Part shown: positions 1 to 6,524 of the stretch, one piece after another
How positions within the stretch are numbered: position 1 is the stretch's first letter
Layout of the letters: each line of letters begins with the position of its first letter
NCBI GenBank assembly: GCA_946479205.1
Contig: CAMLFJ010000206.1
Location: 1 to 6,524, forward strand
DNA length: 6,524 nucleotides
Source of the DNA: an uncultured bacterium
GTDB taxonomy: Bacteria; Methylomirabilota; Methylomirabilia; Rokubacteriales; CSP1-6
Direction of reading: 5' to 3'
Notes under the pieces: generated by a model
Seen by the model: only the letters and a program-made list of their open reading frames with translations
Told to the model about the DNA's origin: nothing
Database searches by the model: none
Program-made: the position numbers and the translations under genes

Positions 1-1599
<1,599 letters not shown>

Positions 1600-1616
1600 G
1601 ACATCCGAGCTCCGTC

Positions 1617-3065
1617 ATGGGCAAGGTCACCGGGTTCATCGAGTGGAAGCGGGACAAGCAGCCGTACCGTCCGGTCGGGGAGCGCACCCGCGACTGGCGG
1701 CAGGTCATGCTCCCGTGGCCGGTCGACACCCTGCGCAAGCAGGGCGCGCGCTGCATGGACTGCGGCATCCCCTTCTGCCACCAGGGATGCCCGCTCGGGA
1801 ACCTGATCCCGGACTGGAACGACCTCGTCTACCGGGACAAGTGGCGCGAGGCCATCGGCCGGCTGCACGCCACCAACAACTTCCCGGAGTTCACCGGCAC
1901 GCTCTGCCCGGCGCCCTGCGAAGGATCCTGCGTGCTGGGCATCAACGACGACGCGGTGACCATCAAGGCGGTGGAGCTCGCGATCATCGACCGCGCGTTC
2001 GAGGAGGGCTGGATCGCGCCCGAGCCGCCCGGGGCCCTCACCGGCAAGACGGTCGCGGTGGTCGGCTCCGGCCCCGCCGGGCTCGCGGCGGCCCAGCAGC
2101 TCGCCCGGGCCGGCCACCAGGTCACCGTCTTCGAGCGCGCGGACCGGATCGGCGGGCTGCTCCGCTACGGCATCCCCGAGTTCAAGATGGAGAAGCGCGT
2201 GCTCGACCGGCGGCTCGCCCAGATGGAGGCGGAAGGCGTGCGCTTCGTCGTGGGGGCGCACGTCGGCGTGGACCGGCCGGCGGAGGCGCTGCGGCGCGAG
2301 TTCGACGCGCTCGTGCTCTGCGGCGGCGCGTGCGCGCCCCGCGACCTGCCGATTCCCGGGCGGGAGCTCGACGGCGTGCACTTCGCGATGGACTACCTCA
2401 CGCCCCAGAACCGGCGCTGCGAGGGCGACCGGGTGCCCGACGAGGCCTTGGTCAGCGCCCAGGGCAAGCGCGTGGTCATCATCGGGGGCGGCGACACCGG
2501 CGCCGACTGCCTGGGCACCGTGCACCGGCAGGGCGCGCTCGAGGTGCACCAGCTCGAGATCCTGCCGCGCCCGCCAGACACGCGCGCCGCCGACAACCCG
2601 TGGCCGCAGTGGCCGAACATCTACCGCGTCTCCTCCGCTCACGCGGAGGGCGGCGAGCGGGTCTACTCGGTCTCCACCATCCGCTTCGTCGGGGACGAGC
2701 GCGGGCGCGTGAAGGCGCTCGAGGTGGCGCGCGTGGAGCCGGTGCGCGAGGGGGGCCGGCTCGTGTTCCAGGAGGTGCCGGACTCGAGGTTCGTGCTGCC
2801 CTGTGAGCTGGTGCTGCTGGCGATGGGCTTCGTGGGGCCCGAGCGGCCGGGGCTGCTCGAGCAGCTCGGCGTCACCCTCACCGACCGGGGGAACGTCAAG
2901 CGCGACGAGCACTGGATGACGAGCGTGCCCGGTGTGTTCACCGCGGGCGACATGCAGCGCGGCCAGTCCCTGATCGTGTGGGCCATCGCGGAGGGCCGGA
3001 GCGCCGCCCGCGGGGTGGATCGCTACCTGATGGGGCGCTCGGACTTGCCCGCGCCCCTGCCCTGA
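1617..3065 (+). CDS. gltD: Glutamate synthase (NADPH) small subunit
   Basis: This 482-residue protein has the usual length for GltD, which takes electrons from NADPH through FAD and 4Fe-4S clusters to the FMN of GltB. The N-terminal cysteine-rich region shows C46, C49, C54 and C58 ([13 protein letters not shown]) and C97, C101 and C105 (CPAPCEGSC), the two cluster-binding groups of the family. A first Rossmann fold (GSGPAG, 150-155) binds FAD. A second (GGGDTGADC, 290-298) binds NADPH. The C-terminal FAD motif [12 protein letters not shown] spans 439-450. The ATG at 1617 was chosen because [10 protein letters not shown] is the typical GltD N-terminus. The frame stays open far upstream, but that translation is arginine/glycine-rich and is a shadow of gltB. 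The Shine-Dalgarno is poor: AGGA at 1598-1601 overlaps the gltB stop and lies 15 nt away, so coupling to gltB translation is likely. The stop is 4 bp from the convergent neighbour. Confidence 0.97.
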   Translation: MGKVTGFIEWKRDKQPYRPVGERTRDWRQVMLPWPVDTLRKQGARCMDCGIPFCHQGCPLGNLIPDWNDLVYRDKWREAIGRLHATNNFPEFTGTLCPAPCEGSCVLGINDDAVTIKAVELAIIDRAFEEGWIAPEPPGALTGKTVAVVGSGPAGLAAAQQLARAGHQVTVFERADRIGGLLRYGIPEFKMEKRVLDRRLAQMEAEGVRFVVGAHVGVDRPAEALRREFDALVLCGGACAPRDLPIPGRELDGVHFAMDYLTPQNRRCEGDRVPDEALVSAQGKRVVIIGGGDTGADCLGTVHRQGALEVHQLEILPRPPDTRAADNPWPQWPNIYRVSSAHAEGGERVYSVSTIRFVGDERGRVKALEVARVEPVREGGRLVFQEVPDSRFVLPCELVLLAMGFVGPERPGLLEQLGVTLTDRGNVKRDEHWMTSVPGVFTAGDMQRGQSLIVWAIAEGRSAARGVDRYLMGRSDLPAPLP

Positions 3066-3069
3066 GGCG

Positions 3070-3588
3070 TCATTTCCAGCGGTCGAAGTCCCAGAGGGCC
3101 TCGGTCCTCGCGATGGTCACCCCGAGCTGCTGGATCTCGGCCCGAAGCTGCTCGGCGGTGAGCCCCTGGTTCGGTACCGGCTTGTTGAGGAAGAACCAGC
3201 GCCGGGCCTCGTTGTAGGAGAAGTGGGTAGGGCCGATCGCGTCGTTCTCGACCAGCATGTTGAGGATCGCGTTGCCGTTGATCGTCCGGCCGGGCGGCAC
3301 CTTCTTGAGCCAGGCCACCAGCCAGACCAGGGTCCCGTCCTTCGACAGGGTCACGCGGGTGGTGACCGCGAGGCCGGTGGGCGGGCGCACGACGATCTCG
3401 TACTCGGGCCCCGATTCGTTGCGCATCTCACGCGGCTGGTAGCCGAGCGTCGTGAGCAGACCCTGCAGGCCCGCGTGGTCGATGCGCGCGGTGCCGCGCT
3501 CGGGCTGGGCGTGGGCCGCGGCCCCGAGGAGCATCCAGGCGACGGCCAGGGCCGGCGCCATCACCCGTATCCGGAAAGAGAGGATCAT
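3070..3588 (-). CDS. Secreted protein of unknown function, possible YbjN/CesT-like fold
   Basis: I do not recognise a named family with certainty. The 172-residue product has a clear Sec signal peptide: a basic n-region (R6, R8), a hydrophobic stretch at about 9-25 and an AHA|QP cleavage site after residue 27. It should be exported. The mature part has about 145 residues with alternating beta segments (62-79, 85-94) and a helix near 102-115. A phrase at 120-140 (THFSYNEARRWFFLNKPVPN) precedes a final helix (143-155) and a WDFDRW end. This layout recalls the YbjN / type III chaperone-like fold, but that is inference from pattern only. The ATG at 3588 has GAGG 7 nt upstream (3596-3599). The alternative ATG at 3561 would lose the basic n-region and has no visible ribosome site. 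The gene diverges from the DinB-like gene with 2 bp between start codons and converges on gltD with a 4-bp gap, so it is probably monocistronic. Confidence 0.8.
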   Translation of the reverse strand: MILSFRIRVMAPALAVAWMLLGAAAHAQPERGTARIDHAGLQGLLTTLGYQPREMRNESGPEYEIVVRPPTGLAVTTRVTLSKDGTLVWLVAWLKKVPPGRTINGNAILNMLVENDAIGPTHFSYNEARRWFFLNKPVPNQGLTAEQLRAEIQQLGVTIARTEALWDFDRWK

Positions 3589-3599
3589 CGATGAGCCTC
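3580..3599. promoter_or_regulatory. 20-bp imperfect palindrome covering both divergent start codons and ribosome sites
   Basis: GAGGATCATCGATGAGCCTC pairs in 9 of 10 positions around its centre at 3589/3590; the only mismatch is 3584/3595. The inner ten bases (3585-3594) are a perfect palindrome. The minus-strand ATG (3588-3586) and plus-strand ATG (3591-3593) lie symmetrically in it. The outer GAGG on each strand is a Shine-Dalgarno 7 nt from its own start. In either mRNA the element could fold so that GAGG pairs with CCTC just inside the coding region. It could also be a dimeric-repressor operator. Either role is inference; the symmetry is directly visible. Confidence 0.5.
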
Positions 3600-4088
3600 A
3601 CACGATCCGAGCGAGAGCAGCTGATCCAGCAGTACGTCGACGGCCCCGCGCGCCTCGAGGCGGCCCTGGCCCGCGTCCCCGCGGAGGCGCGCCAGTGGCG
3701 GCCGGCCCCCGGCGAGTGGTCCGCCCACGAGGTGGCCTGCCACTGCGCGGACTCGGAGACCAACGGGGCCGCGCGCATCCGGTACGTGGTCTGCGAGCCC
3801 GAGCCCCTGGTCCTGGGCTACGACGAGAACGTGTGGGCGGTCGCGCTGGACTACCACGGACATCCGGTGGACGTCGCGCTGGCCACCGTGCGGGCGGTGC
3901 GCGCCAACACCGCGGCGGTCCTCCGGCGCCTGCCCGAGGAGGCCTGGACGCGAGAAGGCCGTCACACCGCGTCGGGCCGCTACACCGCGCTCGACTGGCT
4001 CGGGATCTATGCCGAGCATCTCGAGATCCACGCGAGGCAGATCGAGGCCAACCTCGCCGCGTGGGAGGCCGCCGGCCGGCCTACGTGA
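3591..4088 (+). CDS. DinB-superfamily protein (putative metal-dependent four-helix-bundle enzyme)
   Basis: The 165-residue product has the length and layout of the DinB/YfiT superfamily. Members are four-helix bundles with a three-histidine metal site; many act as thiol-dependent S-transferases or hydrolases, while others have no known activity. Visible hallmarks are the PxxWSxxEVxxH-type segment (APGEWSAHEVACHCAD, 39-54) carrying H51, and the C-terminal EHLEIHARQIE helix (142-152) carrying H143 and H147. These three histidines are the expected metal ligands. The middle region (77-125) includes a short HGHP stretch at 89-92 and a helix at about 96-114. There is no signal peptide, so it is cytoplasmic. 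The ATG at 3591 has a good ribosome site, AGAGAGG at 3577-3583, with 7-nt spacing. The stop overlaps the convergent lipoprotein gene by 8 bp. The specific substrate cannot be inferred, and the name does not imply DNA-damage induction here. Confidence 0.85.
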   Translation: MSLTRSEREQLIQQYVDGPARLEAALARVPAEARQWRPAPGEWSAHEVACHCADSETNGAARIRYVVCEPEPLVLGYDENVWAVALDYHGHPVDVALATVRAVRANTAAVLRRLPEEAWTREGRHTASGRYTALDWLGIYAEHLEIHARQIEANLAAWEAAGRPT

Positions 4089-4096
4089 GGGGCCGG
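4076..4096. terminator. Possible GC hairpin spanning the two convergent stop codons
   Basis: CCGGCC at 4076-4081 can pair with GGCCGG at 4091-4096, a 6-bp all-GC stem. The 9-nt loop (4082-4090) holds the DinB-like stop and most of the opposing lipoprotein stop. No T-tract follows on either strand, so it is not a classical intrinsic terminator. It may only slow polymerase at the convergence point or may be chance in GC-rich DNA. Confidence 0.2.
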
Positions 4097-4476
4097 ACGA
4101 TCGCGTCCCAGTGGGAGAAGTCCTCCTTGAGGAGGATGACGCGGTCGCCGCTGCCTTCGAGGTAGTCGAGGTTGCCGCTCCAGATGTAGAAGTTGAAGCG
4201 CGCCCGACCACCCTCGAGCGTGACCTTGCCCCAGCGGGTCACGCCGTCCCACGACGCCACCAGGGTGCTGTCCGGGTTGATCGTGAGGTAGAAGAGCTGA
4301 TAGGGACCCCGGCTGAACGCGATCTGTCCCTGCCAGCGGCCCGCGATGAGGTTGATATCGGTGACCTGGCGCGCGGGCGGCAGCGGCGCGCACCCGGCGG
4401 GCACGAGCGCAGCCGCCACGAGCAGGGCCGCGCACAGCGCCTGGCCCACGCGCCCCGCGATGGCGCGCCGGCTCAC
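4081..4476 (-). CDS. Small putative lipoprotein of unknown function, last gene of the moaA operon
   Basis: This 131-residue product begins with a lipoprotein-type signal: basic residues (R3, R4, R9), a hydrophobic stretch at about 12-25, then VPAGC with C29 as the likely lipidated cysteine. The -3 position is proline rather than the preferred leucine, so the lipobox is slightly atypical. The mature part looks all-beta, with a G-R-W-x-G opening (46-50), a strand around 60-75, GGRARFNFYIWSG (89-101) and a closing strand at 112-117. This loosely resembles small lipocalin-like or META-like barrels, without a firm family match. The start is GTG at 4476 in a GTGA overlap with the preceding heme-protein stop, and no strong ribosome site is needed if translation is coupled. 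The next GTG (codon 10) would remove the basic n-region. The 3' end overlaps the convergent DinB-like gene by 8 bp. Its link to the operon's chemistry is unknown. Confidence 0.8.
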   Translation of the reverse strand: MSRRAIAGRVGQALCAALLVAAALVPAGCAPLPPARQVTDINLIAGRWQGQIAFSRGPYQLFYLTINPDSTLVASWDGVTRWGKVTLEGGRARFNFYIWSGNLDYLEGSGDRVILLKEDFSHWDAIVRPLT

Positions 4477-5174
4477 CGCGACGGGCTCTGCCAGAGCACG
4501 TGGCCCACGAAGAAGGGCCCCAGGCTCTGGAGGTACTGGGAGGTCTGCGCGGTCCGGCGCATGGCCTGCACCAGGTGGGACAACGGGTGAAGCTCGCGCC
4601 CGATGAGCCCGATCACGAAGTCGTTGTCGTTCGTGTCGAGCCCGTGGCAGGCGAGCCGCACGTCGTGGGCCAGGTCCGCGTCACCGTAGGCTCGCCCCAT
4701 CGTCCCGTGCTCGCGCAGGATCGCCCCCTGCTCCTGCGGAGTCAGCCGCGCGAACGCGCCGCCGCGCCGCAGCGGATACCAGATCCCCCATGGCCACGCC
4801 GGATTCAGCACGGTCCGCCGCGGGCGCGCGAGCAGCCAGTCTTCCAGGTCCGGCTCGAATCCGGAGGCGTAGGTGCGCCCGAGCATGGTCAGTTCGGGGC
4901 GATGCCGGAGCGAGGCGAACGGCGCGGCGGCGAGGAGCCCGCGCAGCGCACTCGCGAAGAAGGCGGGGTCCTCGTGGCACGTGAGCAGCGCCACCCCGGC
5001 GGGATCGTTGACGTCGTGGTAGAGCACGCCCTCGATGCGGCTGCGCTCCATCGCCTCCACCAGCGGCTTGCCGTCGGGACAGCCGGTCCACACCTGGAGC
5101 TGCATGAACAGGCGGCGCTCTGAGACCTGCTGATTGGCGCCCTTCTCGCGCACGTCCACGCCCGATCCCTCCAC
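4473..5174 (-). CDS. Chlorite dismutase / coproheme decarboxylase (HemQ)-family heme protein
   Basis: Starting at GTG 5174 this gives 233 residues, or 228 from an equally good GTG at 5159. Family marks (numbering from 5174) are RRLFMQLQVWTGC at 20-32; W-Y-P-L at 132-135; REHGTMGRAYGD at 154-165, with H156 as the likely proximal heme ligand; GLDTNDNDFV at 178-187; and QYLQSLGPFFVGHV at 213-226. Chlorite dismutases turn chlorite into chloride and oxygen. The related HemQ/ChdC enzymes decarboxylate coproheme in heme synthesis. Y133 in the YP motif matches, from memory, the catalytic tyrosine of HemQ. The distal position, Arg in Cld and Gln in firmicute HemQ, appears to be neither (H170/D171/R173 area). 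Substrate is therefore left open. No signal peptide is seen, so it is cytoplasmic. It follows moaA by 4 bp and overlaps the lipoprotein start by GTGA. Confidence 0.88.
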   Translation of the reverse strand: MEGSGVDVREKGANQQVSERRLFMQLQVWTGCPDGKPLVEAMERSRIEGVLYHDVNDPAGVALLTCHEDPAFFASALRGLLAAAPFASLRHRPELTMLGRTYASGFEPDLEDWLLARPRRTVLNPAWPWGIWYPLRRGGAFARLTPQEQGAILREHGTMGRAYGDADLAHDVRLACHGLDTNDNDFVIGLIGRELHPLSHLVQAMRRTAQTSQYLQSLGPFFVGHVLWQSPSR

Positions 5175-5187
5175 CGCTCTACCCTCC
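5157..5187 (-). promoter_or_regulatory. Duplicated ribosome site plus GTG start of the heme-protein gene
   Basis: Two near-copies of a 15-nt unit follow each other on the minus strand. GGAGGG at 5187-5182 is followed after 7 nt by GTG at 5174. GGAGGG at 5172-5167 is followed after 7 nt by GTG at 5159. Both GTGs are in the heme-protein frame, so either or both may be used, giving products differing by five residues. The first Shine-Dalgarno lies in the last codons of moaA. I took the upstream GTG because it is closest to the moaA stop, but the sequence does not decide. Confidence 0.6.
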
Positions 5188-6198
5188 GCGCGTGTGCATC
5201 TCGAGGTGGGGGTCGCGCTTGAGCTCGCCGATCTGCATGAGCGGGCTGCGGTCGGGCGTGGCCAGCCGCTCCTCCGCTCCGCGATCCCGGCGTCCCTGCC
5301 AGGTGGAGCGGATGAGGGCCAGCAGCTCGTCGCGCGAGGCGCCCGTCCGCAGCGGCTTGCGCAGGTCCGTGCCGCGCCCCGCGTAGAGGCAGAGGTACCA
5401 GAGTCCGTCGGCGGTGAGGCGGCTGCGGTCGCAGGCCCGGCAGAAGGGCGCGGTGGTGGAGGAGATGATTCCGAACACGCGGCCGTCGGAGAGCCGGAAG
5501 CGCTCGGCGGGTGCGGAGCTCTCCTCCGCGATGGGCTCGATCGGCCCGTAGCGCTCGGCGAGGCGGACCAGCATCTCGCGGCGGGAGACCACGCGGTCCA
5601 TGCTCCACTGGGTGGCCCCACCCACGTCCATGTACTCGATGAAGCGCACCTCCGCCGAGACGGTCGCCCCGTACTCGATCAGGTCCACCAGCTCGTCGTC
5701 GTTGACCCCGCGCATGACCACGGTGTCGAGCTTGAGGCCGGGCCAGCCGGTCTTCCCCACCGCCCGGATCCCCTCGAGCACGCGGGCGTGGGTGTCGCGG
5801 CGGGTCAGCACCTTGAATCGGTCCTCGCGCAGCGTGTCGAGGCTCACCGTGACGCGGTGCAGGCCCGCCGCGCGCAGGCCGGTGGCCTGCTCGGCCAGCA
5901 GCACGCCGTTCGTGGTCATGGCCAGGTCCCGGATGCGCGGGTTGCCCGCGAGCAGCCGCACGAGCCGGTCGAGATCGCGGCGTAGCAGCGGCTCGCCACC
6001 GGTGAGACGCACCTTGTCCACGCCGAGGTCGGCGAAGACGTCCACGAGGCGGTCCATCTCCTCGAAGGTCAGGACGTCGTCGCGGGGCAGCCAGACGTAC
6101 TCCTCCTCGGGCATGCAGTACTGGCACCGGAGGTTGCAGCGGTCGGTGACCGAGAGCCGCAGGTTGCGCAGCGGGCGATCGAGCATGTCGCGGATCAC
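5179..6198 (-). CDS. moaA: GTP 3',8-cyclase MoaA (molybdenum cofactor biosynthesis, radical SAM)
   Basis: MoaA uses S-adenosylmethionine and two 4Fe-4S clusters to convert GTP to 3',8-cyclo-7,8-dihydro-GTP, which MoaC then turns into cPMP, the first molybdopterin intermediate. The 339-residue length is normal. The radical-SAM cluster motif CNLRCQYC gives C21, C25 and C28. GGEP (67-70) is the SAM-binding motif. The C-terminal substrate-side cluster CX2CX13C gives C253, C256 and C270, with the RSR pair R258/R260 expected at the GTP site. The protein ends in Gly-Gly, as active MoaA does. The GTG at 6198 was chosen because it overlaps the Rieske stop as GTGA and has GGAG (6207-6204) 5 nt upstream. 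The ATG at 6186 is possible but its spacing is poor. The frame is open further upstream only inside the Rieske gene. No other moa or moe gene is visible. Confidence 0.96.
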   Translation of the reverse strand: MIRDMLDRPLRNLRLSVTDRCNLRCQYCMPEEEYVWLPRDDVLTFEEMDRLVDVFADLGVDKVRLTGGEPLLRRDLDRLVRLLAGNPRIRDLAMTTNGVLLAEQATGLRAAGLHRVTVSLDTLREDRFKVLTRRDTHARVLEGIRAVGKTGWPGLKLDTVVMRGVNDDELVDLIEYGATVSAEVRFIEYMDVGGATQWSMDRVVSRREMLVRLAERYGPIEPIAEESSAPAERFRLSDGRVFGIISSTTAPFCRACDRSRLTADGLWYLCLYAGRGTDLRKPLRTGASRDELLALIRSTWQGRRDRGAEERLATPDRSPLMQIGELKRDPHLEMHTRGG

Positions 6199-6500
6199 GG
6201 CATCTCCACGTAGACGTCGCCGTCCACGACCGCGGCCGGGAAGCAGCCGATCTTGACCGCGGGGTTGTTGGCGTTGGCTCCGGTGGTCACGTCCCAGCGC
6301 CACCCGTGCCACGGGCAGATCGCGAGCCGGCCGTCGAGGTCCCCCTCGCCCATCGGGCCGCCTCGGTGGGGACAGGTGTTGTCGATCGCGTGGTAGACGC
6401 CCTCGACGTTGAAGAGCGCGAGGGTCCTCGTTCCCGCCTGTACCACGAGCCCCTGCCCGGGCGGTACCTCGGTGGCCTTGGCGACCTTGACGGACGGCAT
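6195..6500 (-). CDS. Small Rieske [2Fe-2S] ferredoxin
   Basis: This 101-residue single-domain protein carries both Rieske boxes, CPHRGG (C43, H45) and CPWHGW (C62, H65), so all four ligands of the [2Fe-2S] cluster are present. It resembles the stand-alone ferredoxins of aromatic-ring dioxygenases and the NirD-like group. Unlike NirD itself, it keeps the metal ligands. The box spacing and the WRWDVTTG segment (67-74) are typical. It lacks a signal peptide and membrane helix, so it is a soluble cytoplasmic electron carrier. The ATG at 6500 starts a natural MPSVKV N-terminus, but I see no good ribosome site in the 24 bases left before the window edge. Its stop overlaps the moaA start by 4 nt, the strongest hint to its role. 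No oxygenase or reductase partner is in the window, so electron delivery to MoaA or to the downstream heme protein is possible but unproven. Confidence 0.93.
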   Translation of the reverse strand: MPSVKVAKATEVPPGQGLVVQAGTRTLALFNVEGVYHAIDNTCPHRGGPMGEGDLDGRLAICPWHGWRWDVTTGANANNPAVKIGCFPAAVVDGDVYVEMP

Positions 6501-6524
6501 GACGCTAGACCGTCGCGACCACTG

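Noticed and set aside
3591..4211. Antisense open frames opposite the DinB-like gene (3585-4211 and others)
   Set aside because: The DinB histidine motifs are intact on the plus strand; the antisense products are low-complexity and lack ribosome sites.
5175..5621. Upstream extension of the heme-protein frame to 5621
   Set aside because: It lies wholly inside moaA, and its translation is Ser/Arg/Pro/Ala shadow sequence; two strong ribosome sites support starts at 5174 or 5159.
6199..6312. Upstream extension of moaA to 6312
   Set aside because: This covers the Rieske gene in another frame and encodes no MoaA-like sequence; the GTG at 6198 fits the family N-terminus and the GTGA overlap.
6505..6524. 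Possible 3' end of a further upstream minus-strand gene (frame ending VVATV then TAG at 6507-6505)
   Set aside because: Only five codons are visible, and a chance open frame of this length means nothing. It would fit the tight operon spacing but cannot be supported here.

Overview
The window is a densely packed, very GC-rich (roughly 70%) bacterial chromosome segment with strong G/C third-position bias. It holds seven protein-coding genes, one of them cut by the left edge. I see no RNA gene, insertion sequence, CRISPR array or other sign of a mobile element. The organism cannot be named from sequence alone. The base composition, GTG starts, a lipoprotein and a proteobacterial-type gltBD pair suggest a Gram-negative, environmental GC-rich lineage such as Rokubacteria/NC10-like or deltaproteobacteria-like, but this is only an impression.

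Region 1 (1-3065, + strand) is the 3' third of gltB followed by complete gltD. These are the large and small subunits of NADPH-dependent glutamate synthase, the central ammonium-assimilation enzyme. Region 2 (3070-4088) holds two small divergent genes whose start codons are only 2 bp apart: a secreted protein of unknown function on the minus strand and a DinB-superfamily putative metalloprotein on the plus strand. A 20-bp imperfect palindrome sits exactly on their shared start region.

Region 3 (4081-6500, - strand) reads right to left as a tight four-gene operon: Rieske [2Fe-2S] ferredoxin, moaA (GTP 3',8-cyclase of molybdenum cofactor synthesis), a chlorite dismutase/coproheme decarboxylase-family heme protein, and a small lipoprotein. 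Two junctions are 4-nt GTGA stop/start overlaps and the third is a gap of a few bases, so the genes are very probably co-translated. This combination of Fe-S electron carrier, radical-SAM cofactor enzyme and heme protein is the most interesting part of the window.

Strands alternate (+, -, +, -), and every junction between transcription units is almost without spacer: a 4-bp gap, a 2-bp gap and an 8-bp overlap. Promoters and terminators must therefore lie largely inside neighbouring coding sequence. There is no gene-free stretch longer than a few tens of bases.
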